A stretch of DNA of 64,000 bases from Pseudomonas farris. Its GTDB lineage: Bacteria; Pseudomonadota; Gammaproteobacteria; Pseudomonadales; Pseudomonadaceae. The stretch spans positions 1 to 64,000 of the forward strand of contig NZ_JAHSTV010000017.1 in assembly GCF_019145235.1 (NCBI RefSeq). The letters run 5' to 3'. Made by a program: the position numbers and the translations under genes. This document shows, piece by piece, positions 44,511-53,871 of the stretch (the stretch's first letter is position 1; each line of letters begins with the position of its first letter). Below the pieces are notes generated by a model. That model was not told the origin of the DNA and made no database searches. It worked only from the letters and a program-made list of their open reading frames with translations.

Positions 44511-44639
44511 AGGCCCAAGCTTAGCGTTCATTTGCGACAAGCAGAAAGCGTGAAACGGTAAACGGGGGCACTGAGCACTCGGAACGGGTGGTGTAGACTG
44601 ATGGCCATTACGCATATGCGCTCGAACAAGGAGTAGAAC

Positions 44640-45107
44640 TTGAAATATTGGCCGGTGTTATTGCTCAGTCTTCTGCCTCTTTGGGCCCAGGCGCTGGAGG
44701 TTGGCGAGCGCCTGGCGCCGTGGACCTTACTTGATCAGTTCGATCAGGCTTTCACGCTCGATAGTCAGACTCAAACGCTACTGGTGGCGCGCAGCATGGA
44801 TGCCGCCAAACTGGTCGGCGCCGCTCTGCAGGACGAGCCCAAGGGCTACCTGGAGGCTCGGCACACGGTATTTGTCGCGGACATCCAGCGCATGCCTCGA
44901 CTGATCGCGAAAATGTTCGCAGTACCGGCTATGCGCGATTATTCCTATCGAGTGATGCTTGACCGTGATGGTCGCGTGGCGCCGCGCTACCCCGGGGCCG
45001 AGGATAAAGTGCTGTGGCTGCAGCTCAAGGACGGCCAATTGGTGGAGCAGCACGAATACGCCACGGCGGCACAATTGCGTGAGGCGCTGGAGAAGGCCCT
45101 ACCATGA
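44640..45107 (+). CDS. Periplasmic thioredoxin-fold protein without cysteines
   Basis: This 155-residue exported protein has a signal peptide (about 1-18, ending WAQA) and a mature part that begins LEVGERLAPWTLLDQFDQAFTL, as in peroxiredoxin/thioredoxin-like folds. There is no cysteine in the whole protein, so no redox CxxC. The start codon is TTG with AAGGAG six bases upstream. Two copies of GCGCTGGAG lie inside the gene at 44691-44699 and 45084-45092. A diverged, internally deleted copy lies at 58734-58808. As I recall, the permease gene now at 58805 directly follows this gene in related genomes. Confidence 0.8.
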   Translation: MKYWPVLLLSLLPLWAQALEVGERLAPWTLLDQFDQAFTLDSQTQTLLVARSMDAAKLVGAALQDEPKGYLEARHTVFVADIQRMPRLIAKMFAVPAMRDYSYRVMLDRDGRVAPRYPGAEDKVLWLQLKDGQLVEQHEYATAAQLREALEKALP

Positions 45108-45114
45108 TCGGCGC
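45104..45114 (+). pseudogene. First codons of a lost permease gene (left junction of accessory block)
   Basis: ATGATCGGCGC overlaps the stop of the thioredoxin-fold gene exactly as ATGATTGGCGC at 58805 overlaps the remnant there. After this the similarity to the permease gene ends, and the frame stops within 12 codons. I read it as the left break point of an insertion or rearrangement. Confidence 0.55.
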
Positions 45115-45118
45115 ATGC

Positions 45119-45565
45119 CTATGGGCGTTCACGCTGCTTTAGCCTGTCCATGTTGTGCTTTATGACATCCATCACCGCAGCGGTCATCACCGCGGTGGAG
45201 ACACCAAACATCAGGATTCCGTTGGCGGCCTCCAATGGGCCAAGCAGACGCCAGCGAGAGGACATGACGATGTCGCCGTAGCCCAGCGTGGCGAAGTTGA
45301 CCGCCGAGTGGTACAGCGCGGTGGCGAATTGGTCGAATTCGTTGAGCAGCATGAATAGCGTGGCCCAGATGGCGATCTGCACGAAATTACCGAGCATCAT
45401 CAGCAGCATCACCATCGACAACAACAGGATATTCAGCCATTGCGTTTCAGGCGGTTTGGAATGCCTGAAATGCACGTATTGACGCAGGCATATGGTCACG
45501 AAAATGGCTTGCAGTACCAGGCAGAGCAACATCACGGGAAGGCCGGCCAGTAAATTCGACAACAT
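45119..45565 (-). CDS. Two-helix potassium channel family protein
   Basis: This 148-residue membrane protein has hydrophobic helices at about 1-27, 43-70 and 110-130, and the selectivity filter TLGYGD in ALYHSAVNFATLGYGDIVM. It looks like a minimal Ion_trans_2 channel without a regulatory RCK domain. GAGGA precedes the ATG. It lies 22 bases after the AI-2E transporter gene, so probably in one operon. Its stop is four bases from the left junction of the accessory block. Confidence 0.88.
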   Translation of the reverse strand: MLSNLLAGLPVMLLCLVLQAIFVTICLRQYVHFRHSKPPETQWLNILLLSMVMLLMMLGNFVQIAIWATLFMLLNEFDQFATALYHSAVNFATLGYGDIVMSSRWRLLGPLEAANGILMFGVSTAVMTAAVMDVIKHNMDRLKQRERP

Positions 45566-45587
45566 GGGAATATCCTCGGCCGCCGTG

Positions 45588-46688
45588 TCAGGTCTGTCCC
45601 TGGTTGTCTGGCCCCGGCTCTTGCACTTGATCCACCCATTCCCAGAACAGCTGATAGCCGACCGCGAGTATCACAGGGCCGATAAACAGGCCGAGGATAC
45701 CGCCCGTGACCATGCCGCCCAAGGCACCGATCAGCACCACCGGCATCGGTACATCGACCCCACGACCCAGCAGCAGCGGTTTGAGGACGTTATCGACCAA
45801 TCCGGCGATGAAGACATAGATGGCAAACACAATGGTCGCCGTACTGGCACCTTCGCTCATGAAAACAAAGACGATGACCGGAAGGGTAATCAGGGTCGCC
45901 GGTAATTGCATGATGCCAAGCAGCAGCACCGCCAAGGCGAGAAGACCGGCGCCGGGGACGCCCATGAACACAAAGCCGATGCCCACCAACAGCATCTGGA
46001 TGAACGCGATGCCGACCACCCCCAACGCCACTGCCCGGATGGTGGCGGTGCACAGATCGGCGATTTTCGGCCCGTTGATCGGACCGCTGAAGCGCGTAAC
46101 GATTCGCACCGCGCTGCGGTGGCCGCTTTCTCCATAGGCTAAAAAAATACCGGCAATAATCAGGGCGACGATGAATAAAAGGAGCCCCATGCTGACACCC
46201 GCAAGCTTGCTCAGCAGGGAGAGGCTCACGCCTTTGATCTGCGGTATGAACTTCTGAGCCAGATGGGGCAGGTCAGTGGTGGCTTGTGCCCATAAGTTAT
46301 AAAGAGGTTCTCCCACCAGTGGCCAACTGGCTACCGTGGCGGACGGTGGCGGAATATGGAAACTGTCGGTTTTGACCATGGTCATGACCCTTTCCACGGA
46401 CTCCGCAAGCGAGGCTCCCAACAAATAGACAGGCACCATAAGAATACTGATGACGATCAATACGATCAGCGTCGCGGTGATCCCGTCTTTGTTTCCCAGC
46501 TTGCCTTTGAACCTGACTTGCAAGGGGTAGAGGGTGATTGCCAGGATCACCGACCACAGCATCAGGTCGAGGAACGGGCTGAATATCTGAAAGCAGAACA
46601 TCACCAGAACGGCAATCACTCCGGCACGAATCAGTACATCGAGCAGGTCTCGGGAAAAAACCTTTTCGAGAGTGGGTATGGGAACCAT
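45588..46688 (-). CDS. AI-2E family (TqsA/PerM) transporter
   Basis: This 366-residue membrane protein has about seven or eight helices. It carries the family pattern near the C terminus: FIAGLVDNVLKPLLLGRGVDVPMPVVLIGALGGM and GLFIGPVILAVGYQLFWEW (shown in part). An ideal AGGAGG box lies six bases before the ATG. Substrates in this family vary widely; AI-2 export should not be assumed. Confidence 0.9.
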   Translation of the reverse strand: MVPIPTLEKVFSRDLLDVLIRAGVIAVLVMFCFQIFSPFLDLMLWSVILAITLYPLQVRFKGKLGNKDGITATLIVLIVISILMVPVYLLGASLAESVERVMTMVKTDSFHIPPPSATVASWPLVGEPLYNLWAQATTDLPHLAQKFIPQIKGVSLSLLSKLAGVSMGLLLFIVALIIAGIFLAYGESGHRSAVRIVTRFSGPINGPKIADLCTATIRAVALGVVGIAFIQMLLVGIGFVFMGVPGAGLLALAVLLLGIMQLPATLITLPVIVFVFMSEGASTATIVFAIYVFIAGLVDNVLKPLLLGRGVDVPMPVVLIGALGGMVTGGILGLFIGPVILAVGYQLFWEWVDQVQEPGPDNQGQT

Positions 46689-46796
46689 TGATTACCTCCT
46701 GTAGAGAGTGGCAAAGGCATGCGCTCGATAAGCCGCGGGCGAGCCGGTAAACATGGAAACATTGATAAAACCCGTCGCTGAGTGCCTCCATGCCAC

Positions 46797-48575
46797 TCAG
46801 CGATCCTCCTCCTCCCAATCCACCGGATGAATCATCAGATAGCTGTCGACTGCAGTGCCTATTGTTGGAAAGAACGCCGTTTCGCCAAGCCGCGCGAAAA
46901 GCCCGAATCGCTTCAGCTTGTCCTTGACCGGGTCCTTCATCTCGGCCACGCACAACTTGATGCCCGCGGCGTGCAAGGTTTCGTCCAGCTCAGCCAACAT
47001 GTCGGCCGAGGTCACGTCCACGCTGGTGACGGGTTCCGCCGCAACGACCAACCAGCGCACTGGCGTAGGCGATGCCGCCACGGCGTCGAGCACTCGGTCA
47101 TGGAACAACTCGGCGTTGGCGAAAAACAACGGCGCATCCCAGCGAAACAGCACCAGACCGGGTACAAGGCGCGCGTCGGGATAGCGCTTGATGTCGTGAT
47201 AACCCTTGACGCCTTCCGCGCGTCCCAGAACGGCAGAATAAGGGCGCCAGCCATCCCACAGAAATTCGATAACGGCGATCACGATGGCCAGGCCGATGCC
47301 TTCAATCGCGCCCAGTACGGCCACGCCGACGGTGCAGACGATTGACAGCCAGAACTCCCAACGCTGGATTCGATAAATTCGTCGCAGGTCGGTGACCTCA
47401 ATCAGGCCGATGGCGGAGGCGATCACCACCGCAGCCAGTGCGCTGGTGGGTAAATCCTTCAACAGGTCCGGCGCCACCACTAGCAATAAGGCAACAGCAA
47501 TCGCGCCGATGACTCCGGTCAACTGGGTTTTGGCGCCTGCAGCCTCGGCCACGGGCGTACGTGACGAGCTGCTGCTGATCGCAAAACCCTGAAAAAATCC
47601 GGCGGCCAGGTTGGCGACGCCCAGGCCCACCATTTCCTGGTTCGGGTCCACATAGGTGCGTGTCCGCGCCGCATAGACACGCGAGAGCACGCTGGTATCG
47701 GCGAACGAAACCAGGGCAACGGCGCAACCGCCGATCAGGACAGGGACGATATCGGCGCGAGTGATCCAGGGGATGTCGAACGCAGGCAAGCCTTGTGGAA
47801 GAGAGCCGAGGACTGATATTCCAGCGCGCTCTGCAAGGTCCAGCACACCCACGGCGACAGTCGCTCCTGCCACGGCGATCAGAATGCCCGGCACGCGCTT
47901 GTTGCCCTTGAGCAGCAGAATCACGGCCAAGGTGGCTGCGCCGACCATGAAGGCGGTCCAGTTGGTTTTCCCCTCCATTACCGCTGTAGCGATCGCCCAC
48001 AGGTTTCTCAGCGGACCGTCGGACTCAATCGAAAAACCGAAAAACTTGGGCAGTTGGCTGATCAATACCGTCAGCGCGATCCCGTTCATGTACCCGTAGC
48101 GGATCGGTTTGGAAAGAAGCTCCGTGACAAAGCCCAGGCGCGCTATGCCGGCCAGGATGCACACCACCCCCGATACGATCGCCATCATGCTCGCAAGGGC
48201 GATGGCACGACGCGGATCACCGCCGGACAGTGGCAGCACGACGGCGAGAATAACGGCAGCCAGCGAGGAATCCGGCCCCAGCACCAGAATTCGGCTGGGT
48301 CCGAACAGCGCATAAGCGAGCAGCGGAACGATGGTCGCGTAAAGGCCATAGATGCCGGGTACGCCCGATGCCACTGCGTAGGCGATGCCGACAGGCACCA
48401 GCATCGTGGTCAGCACCAGTCCGGCCACGAGGTCGTGCCGCAACCAGGCGATTTTGTATCCACGTAGTGTGCGCAGCCCCGGCAGCCAGCGGCTCCAACC
48501 GGTGTCGCCGTCGGTATCCCGATGGACAATCCGGCCGGGTTCCGGGACGGGAGGCGAAACATCCGAATCGCTCAT
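46797..48575 (-). CDS. SulP family anion transporter with STAS domain
   Basis: This 592-residue protein has about 10-12 membrane helices. The SulP motif lies in VPVGIAYAVASGVPGIYGLYATIVPLLAYALFGPSR, with FQGFAISSSSSRTPVAEAAGA later. The C-terminal STAS domain spans about 440-560 (RWLVVAAEPVTSVDVTSADML). Sulfate or bicarbonate are the likely substrates. It follows ppk2 by 49 bases on the same strand. I use the ATG at 48575; the frame upstream overlaps the ppk2 end. Confidence 0.92.
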   Translation of the reverse strand: MSDSDVSPPVPEPGRIVHRDTDGDTGWSRWLPGLRTLRGYKIAWLRHDLVAGLVLTTMLVPVGIAYAVASGVPGIYGLYATIVPLLAYALFGPSRILVLGPDSSLAAVILAVVLPLSGGDPRRAIALASMMAIVSGVVCILAGIARLGFVTELLSKPIRYGYMNGIALTVLISQLPKFFGFSIESDGPLRNLWAIATAVMEGKTNWTAFMVGAATLAVILLLKGNKRVPGILIAVAGATVAVGVLDLAERAGISVLGSLPQGLPAFDIPWITRADIVPVLIGGCAVALVSFADTSVLSRVYAARTRTYVDPNQEMVGLGVANLAAGFFQGFAISSSSSRTPVAEAAGAKTQLTGVIGAIAVALLLVVAPDLLKDLPTSALAAVVIASAIGLIEVTDLRRIYRIQRWEFWLSIVCTVGVAVLGAIEGIGLAIVIAVIEFLWDGWRPYSAVLGRAEGVKGYHDIKRYPDARLVPGLVLFRWDAPLFFANAELFHDRVLDAVAASPTPVRWLVVAAEPVTSVDVTSADMLAELDETLHAAGIKLCVAEMKDPVKDKLKRFGLFARLGETAFFPTIGTAVDSYLMIHPVDWEEEDR

Positions 48576-48624
48576 AGGACTGTGGCCCTTTGGTGTACAG
48601 CGCAGATCCGCTTGGACGTGCCGG

Positions 48625-49449
48625 TCAGAATTTTTCTGGAATTCGCCGCAGCGGATAATTCGGTTCACGATAGCCACCTGATTTCTGCCGTTTGGGCAAA
48701 ATCACCTTCTCGCGCGGTACATTCTTGTACGGAATGCGGCTGAGCAAATCAGAGATGATGTTGAGGCGGGCCCGCTTCTTGTCGTTCGAGTTGGCCACAA
48801 GCCACGGAGCATGGTCGGTGTCGGTCGCCTTGAACATGTCGTCACGTGCACGCGAGTATTCATACCAGCGGCTGTATGACTTGAGATCCATTGGCGTCAG
48901 TTTCCAGATTTTGCGGCCATCCTTGATCCTCGCCTCGAGCCGGCGGGTTTGCTCCTCTTCGCTGACTTCCAGCCAATACTTGAACAGCATGACACCCGAG
49001 TCGACCATCATGCGTTCCATGAGGGGGGCCAGGCTCAGGAAACGGGTCACTTGCTGATCGGTACAAAATCCCATCACACGCTCGACCCCTGCGCGGTTGT
49101 ACCAACTGCGATCGAAGATCACCACTTCGCCAGCCGCTGGCATGTGCGCCATGTAGCGCTGCATATACATCTGGCTCTTCTCGCGCTCGGTCGGTGCCGG
49201 CAATGCCACGACCCGAAAGACACGCGGGCTCACCCTCTCGGTGAGCGCCTTGATCGTCCCGCCCTTGCCGGCACCGTCGCGCCCCTCGAAGACGATACAA
49301 ATCTTGATGCCTTTGTGTTTCACCCATTCCTGCAACTTGACCATTTCGACATGCAGTCGGCGTAACTGCTCAAGATAGGCTTTGTTCGTCAGTCTCAAGG
49401 GTTCAGCGGCGTTTCTTTTAACAGCGGGTTTCTTCTTGTCCTTTGCCAT
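48625..49449 (-). CDS. ppk2: Polyphosphate kinase 2
   Basis: This 274-residue single-domain PPK2 has Walker A GRDGAGKGG (about residue 59-67), the lid region LPAPTEREKSQMYMQRYMAHMPAAGE and Walker B VVIFDRSWYNRAGVERVMGF. It uses polyphosphate to phosphorylate nucleotides. The Lys/Arg-rich N terminus (MAKDKKKPAVKRN) is typical of one-domain forms. GAGG lies eight bases before the ATG at 49449. It is the first gene of a probable ppk2-sulP-AI2E-K+ channel unit. Confidence 0.95.
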   Translation of the reverse strand: MAKDKKKPAVKRNAAEPLRLTNKAYLEQLRRLHVEMVKLQEWVKHKGIKICIVFEGRDGAGKGGTIKALTERVSPRVFRVVALPAPTEREKSQMYMQRYMAHMPAAGEVVIFDRSWYNRAGVERVMGFCTDQQVTRFLSLAPLMERMMVDSGVMLFKYWLEVSEEEQTRRLEARIKDGRKIWKLTPMDLKSYSRWYEYSRARDDMFKATDTDHAPWLVANSNDKKRARLNIISDLLSRIPYKNVPREKVILPKRQKSGGYREPNYPLRRIPEKF

Positions 49450-49811
49450 GACCAAAGCCTCACCTATGCCAGTCGCTGACTACCGATAGATAGACCCTGC
49501 AGGTGCCACTATCAGCTTGCAGATCGCGCATTGCTTCGAGCAAACCTGGCGTCAGTCGTGGACGGCCCTCTGCTCTTGACGTTCAACTCCATTACCACCG
49601 CGTGAGTCTAGTCCATGAATCAACCCTCTACAGGGTTGCTACAGGCTCTTGGAGCGCGCCTCACCCCACGCCCGGTTCAGGGCATTGCACAAAACGGATA
49701 GCGATCTGCGCAAAGCGGCTATTGCCCCGTGCCCGGCGTCTTTACCCTCGGCTGTACGGACGTTAGCCGCGTTACCGACTCTTAAAAAAACAACAACAAG
49801 AGATAGATGCC
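49450..49811. other. Divergent intergenic region between ppk2 and benK
   Basis: The 362-bp gap must hold both promoters. It contains a perfect 7-bp inverted repeat with a four-base spacer (CAACCCT-CTAC-AGGGTTG, 49621-49638) that could be an operator or hairpin. I found no gene I could support in it. Confidence 0.5.
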
Positions 49812-51155
49812 ATGCGCAAGATCAACGTACATGAGGTTATCGACAACGCTCGATTCAACCGCTTTCACTGGATGGTGCTGTTCTGGTGCGCCCTGATCAT
49901 CATTTTCGACGGATACGATTTGGTGATTTACGGCGTGGTGTTGCCGATGCTGATGAAAGAGTGGGGGCTCAGTCCCCTGCAAGCCGGCGCGCTGGGAAGT
50001 TACGCGCTGTTCGGGATGATGTTCGGCGCGCTGTTTTTTGGCCCGTTGTCGGACAAGATCGGCCGCAAAAAAGCCATCACCCTGTGCGTGATGCTCTTCA
50101 GCGGTTTTACCGTGCTCAATGGTTTTGCCCGTAACCCCACCGAGTTTGGCCTCTGCCGGTTCATAGCCGGGTTGGGCATTGGCGGGGTAATGCCCAACGT
50201 TGTGGCACTTATGAACGAGTACGCGCCGAAGAAAATCCGCAGCACGCTGGTGGCGATCATGTTCAGCGGTTATTCGGTGGGCGGCATGCTCTCGGCGGGG
50301 CTCGGCATCGTGCTGATCCCCAGTTTCGGCTGGCAGTCAGTGTTTTACGTGGCGGTGCTGCCATTGCTGTTGTTGCCGTTGATCATGTATTTCCTGCCCG
50401 AATCGGTGGGTTTCATACTGCGTCAGGGGCGCAATGAAGAGGCGCGCAACGTTCTGGAGCGGGTTGACCCGGCTTACGTTGCACTCGCCAGCGATCAGTT
50501 GCACATGAGCGAAGTGAAGGGCACTGGCACCCCGGTGTTGCAACTGTTCCGCGAGGGTCGTGCGCTGCGCACGCTGATGCTGTGGCTGGCATTTTTCTGC
50601 TGCTTGCTGATGGTCTACGCCTTGAGTTCCTGGCTGCCGAAACTGATGGCCAACGCCGGTTACAGCCTGGGCTCGAGTCTGTCATTCCTGCTGGTGCTCA
50701 ACTTCGGTGCCATTTTCGGTGCGGTCGGCGGCGGGGTACTGGGCGACAAGCTCAACCTGCCGCGCGTGTTGGCGGTGTTCTTCGTCGTGGCTGCGGTATC
50801 GATCACCTTGCTGGGCTTCAACAGTCCGATGCCGGTGTTGTACCTGCTGATCGCCCTTGCCGGCGCCACCACCATCGGTTCGCAGATCCTGCTGTACGCC
50901 TGCGCCGCGCAGTTCTACTCCATGACCATTCGCTCCACCGGTTTGGGTTGGGCGTCGGGCATCGGCCGCAACGGCGCGATTGTCGGTCCGCTGCTGGGCG
51001 GTGCCTTGCTGGGGATCAGCCTGCCGCTGCAACTGAACTTCATGGCGTTTGCCTTGCCCGGTGCGGTGGCCGCCCTCGCCATGACCGTGTTCGCCATCAG
51101 CAGCCAGCGCAGCGCCAACGGTGCCGCCCAGACGCTGGCGCCGACCAGCGCTTGA
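49812..51155 (+). CDS. benK: Aromatic acid:H+ symporter (MFS, BenK-like)
   Basis: This 447-residue MFS protein has 12 helices. It has the AAHS signatures IIIFDGYDLVIYGVVLPMLM in helix 1, GPLSDKIGRKKA in loop 2-3 and FIAGLGIGGVMPNVVALMNEYAPK in helix 4; the acidic residues in DGYD are those needed for aromatic acid uptake in PcaK. BenK versus another AAHS member cannot be settled from sequence alone, but the adjacent benE and oprD-type genes favour benzoate. Confidence 0.85.
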   Translation: MRKINVHEVIDNARFNRFHWMVLFWCALIIIFDGYDLVIYGVVLPMLMKEWGLSPLQAGALGSYALFGMMFGALFFGPLSDKIGRKKAITLCVMLFSGFTVLNGFARNPTEFGLCRFIAGLGIGGVMPNVVALMNEYAPKKIRSTLVAIMFSGYSVGGMLSAGLGIVLIPSFGWQSVFYVAVLPLLLLPLIMYFLPESVGFILRQGRNEEARNVLERVDPAYVALASDQLHMSEVKGTGTPVLQLFREGRALRTLMLWLAFFCCLLMVYALSSWLPKLMANAGYSLGSSLSFLLVLNFGAIFGAVGGGVLGDKLNLPRVLAVFFVVAAVSITLLGFNSPMPVLYLLIALAGATTIGSQILLYACAAQFYSMTIRSTGLGWASGIGRNGAIVGPLLGGALLGISLPLQLNFMAFALPGAVAALAMTVFAISSQRSANGAAQTLAPTSA

Positions 51156-51280
51156 GCCAGGCAGCGGTCGGCACGGCGTCATGCCGTGTCGCCTGCCTGG
51201 TCACCCAGACTTTTTTTTTGCGAACAAGAGCGGCCGGGCTTGTGCCACGGATCGCCTGACGCGTCTTGCGGCGAGGTTTC

Positions 51281-52486
51281 ATGAAAGCGTTATTTCAGGA
51301 CTTTTCCCTGTCTGCTGCAGTCGCCGGATTTATCGCCACGGTGATTTCCTACGCAGGCCCCTTGGTGATCATCTTTCAGGCCGCCGAGACCGCGCACCTC
51401 TCGCGGGAAGTGTTGTCGTCCTGGGTCTGGGCGATTTCCATCGGCAGCGCCGTGCTTGGCATCGGTTTGAGCCTGCGTTATCGCGTCCCGGTGATCATCG
51501 CGTGGTCGGCACCGGGCTCGGCGTTGCTGGTGGCGCTGTTGCCGGGGATCTCCATGCCGGAGGCGGTGGGCGCTTATCTGGTCAGCAGCCTGATTATTTT
51601 CCTGGTCGGGGTGTCGGGGGCTTTTGACCGGATTATCGGCAAACTGCCCGCGGCGATTGCGGCGGCGATGCTGGCGGGGATTCTGTTCAGCTTCGGCACC
51701 GGGTTATTCGTGTCGCTGCAAGGCAAGCCATTGCTGGTGCTGGCGATGTTTGCCACGTACCTGATCTGTAAGCGGGTGATGCCGCGCTATGCGGTGTTGA
51801 TGGTGCTGCTGGTGGGTTGTTCGATTGCGTTTCTCGCCGGTGATTTGCACCGCGAAGCACTGGTGATTGGCTTGGCGACGCCGGTGTGGATCACCCCCGC
51901 GTTCAGCCTGAGTGCGACCCTGAATGTCGCCTTGCCGCTGGTGATGGTGGCGCTGACCGGCCAGTTTGTTCCCGGCATGGCGGTGCTGCGTGCCAGCGGC
52001 CACACAACGCCGGCCGGCCCGATCATCGCCAGCAGCGCGTTGGGCACTGCACTGTTGGCACCGTTCGGTTGTCACGGGTTGAATCTGGCGGCGATTACCG
52101 CAGCCATTTGTACCGGTCGCGAGGCCCATGAAAATCCGCGCAAACGCTATGTGGCCGGAGTGGTGGGCGGGCTGTGTTACCTGGTGCTGGGGATCTTCGG
52201 TGCGACGCTGGTTTCGTTGTTTTCGGCGTTCCCCAAGGAACTGATCGCAGCCTTGGCCGGGCTGGCGCTGTTTGCGGCGATAGCTGGAGCGTTGGCCGGC
52301 GCAATGGCGGTGCCGAGTGATCGCGAAGCCGCGTTGGTGACCTTTCTCACCACCGCCTCGGGCATGTCGCTGTTTGGTTTGTCCGCCGCTTTTTGGGGGC
52401 TGATTTTCGGCATGGTCACGCACGTGCTGTTGAGTGCCGGGCGTCCCGCGCCTCAGGTTACGCCCGCACAGGAGGTAGCGCGCTGA
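51281..52486 (+). CDS. benE: Benzoate/H+ symporter BenE
   Basis: This 401-residue membrane protein has about 12 helices and the BenE pattern: SAVLGIGLSLRYRVPVIIAWSAPGSALLVALLPG early, and TGQFVPGMAVLRASGHTTP and FGCHGLNLAAITAAICTG later. GAGG four bases before the ATG at 51281 sets the start. It lies 125 bases after benK. Confidence 0.92.
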   Translation: MKALFQDFSLSAAVAGFIATVISYAGPLVIIFQAAETAHLSREVLSSWVWAISIGSAVLGIGLSLRYRVPVIIAWSAPGSALLVALLPGISMPEAVGAYLVSSLIIFLVGVSGAFDRIIGKLPAAIAAAMLAGILFSFGTGLFVSLQGKPLLVLAMFATYLICKRVMPRYAVLMVLLVGCSIAFLAGDLHREALVIGLATPVWITPAFSLSATLNVALPLVMVALTGQFVPGMAVLRASGHTTPAGPIIASSALGTALLAPFGCHGLNLAAITAAICTGREAHENPRKRYVAGVVGGLCYLVLGIFGATLVSLFSAFPKELIAALAGLALFAAIAGALAGAMAVPSDREAALVTFLTTASGMSLFGLSAAFWGLIFGMVTHVLLSAGRPAPQVTPAQEVAR

Positions 52487-52594
52487 CCGCGTAATCGCAA
52501 CCCCGATCCTTATCCGTTTTCACCATCCCCCGCGGCGAATCCGCCACGGGTGGAGCACTTCAACCTGTCGATCAATAACAATAAGAGAACAGCG

Positions 52595-53863
52595 ATGAAA
52601 CAGACTTTTCCAGCAACCGGTTCAGTGTTGTCCCTGGCGGTCGTCTTGGGTTTTTCCAGTGGCGTGATGGCCGCGGAGGGCGGCTTCATCGAAGACACCA
52701 CGGCCACCTTGCAGGCGCGTAACTATTACTTCAGCCGGGACTTCTCGGACATCGTCGGGGCCAATCAACAGTCGAAGGCCGAAGAGTGGGCGCAGGGCTT
52801 CATCCTCAACGTCAAATCCGGTTATACCCAAGGCCCGGTCGGTTTTGGCGTGGATGTCATCGGCCTGCTCGGCCTCAAACTCGACAGTAGTCCGGACCGG
52901 GTCAATACCGGTTTGCTGCCGGTGCAGGATGATGGGCGCGCGGCAAATGATTACAGCCGTCTGGAAGGTGCGCTGAAGATGCGTTACTCCAAGACCGAGT
53001 TGAAAGTGGGTGAGTTGCAACCCAACCTGCCGGTGCTGGCCTTCAGCGATATCCGCCTGCTGCCGCCCAGCTATCAGGGCGCGAGCATCAGCTCCAATGA
53101 GATCGATGGTCTGACCTTGCAAGGTGGCCACTTGAATTCAACCAGCCTGCGCAACGAGGCCGGCGACGAAAAGATGCAAGCCATGCTCGGTCATGTTCCG
53201 CAGCGTCAGGTCAGCAGCGATGGCTTCAACTTTGCTGGCGCCGATTACGTCTTCAATGACAAACGCAGCTCGGTCAGCGCCTGGTACGGGCAACTGGAAG
53301 ATATCTACAACCAGCGCTTTCTTGGCCTCAAGCACAGCGAGCCGGTGGGGGACTGGACCTTGGGCGCCAACCTTGGCTATTACGATTCGCGTGAAGACGG
53401 CAAAAAGTTGCTGGGCAATATCGACAACCAGGCGTTCTTCTCTTTGCTGTCGGCCAAGCGCGGCGGCCACACGTTTTATGTCGGCTATCAGGGCATGTTC
53501 GGCGACAGCGCCTTCCCGCGAGTCTTTGCCAATATCTCGCCACTGGGCAATGAAGTGCCGACCTATGAGTTCGCCTACACCGATGAACGTTCCTGGCAGG
53601 CGCGCTACGACTACGACTTCGCGGCCCTCGGCATACCCGGCCTGACCAGCACCGTGCGCTACATCACCGGCAATAACGTCGACACCGGCAAGGGCTTTGA
53701 AGGCAAGGACCGCGAGCGCGATCTGGATATCGGCTATGTGCTGCAGAGCGGGAGTCTCAAAGGCCTCGGCATCCGTGTGCGCAACGTCATGGCGCGCTCC
53801 AACTACCGCAGCGATATCGACGAAAACCGCCTGATCCTCAGCTACACGTGGAAGTTGTTATGA
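52595..53863 (+). CDS. OprD-family porin (BenF-like)
   Basis: This 422-residue outer membrane protein has a signal peptide ending VMAAE (about residue 28) and begins its barrel with GFIEDTTATLQARNYYF, the OprD signature. Alternating strands continue to the C-terminal LILSYTWKLL, which ends without the usual terminal Phe. Its place after benK-benE suggests a benzoate-specific porin. BenF is a reasonable name but is inferred from context. Confidence 0.9.
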   Translation: MKQTFPATGSVLSLAVVLGFSSGVMAAEGGFIEDTTATLQARNYYFSRDFSDIVGANQQSKAEEWAQGFILNVKSGYTQGPVGFGVDVIGLLGLKLDSSPDRVNTGLLPVQDDGRAANDYSRLEGALKMRYSKTELKVGELQPNLPVLAFSDIRLLPPSYQGASISSNEIDGLTLQGGHLNSTSLRNEAGDEKMQAMLGHVPQRQVSSDGFNFAGADYVFNDKRSSVSAWYGQLEDIYNQRFLGLKHSEPVGDWTLGANLGYYDSREDGKKLLGNIDNQAFFSLLSAKRGGHTFYVGYQGMFGDSAFPRVFANISPLGNEVPTYEFAYTDERSWQARYDYDFAALGIPGLTSTVRYITGNNVDTGKGFEGKDRERDLDIGYVLQSGSLKGLGIRVRNVMARSNYRSDIDENRLILSYTWKLL

Positions 53864-53871
53864 GCCTCGTC

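Noticed and set aside
49503..49766. An 87-codon plus-strand frame in the ppk2-benK gap
   Set aside because: It has no ribosome binding site, no domain and a composition unlike the neighbours.
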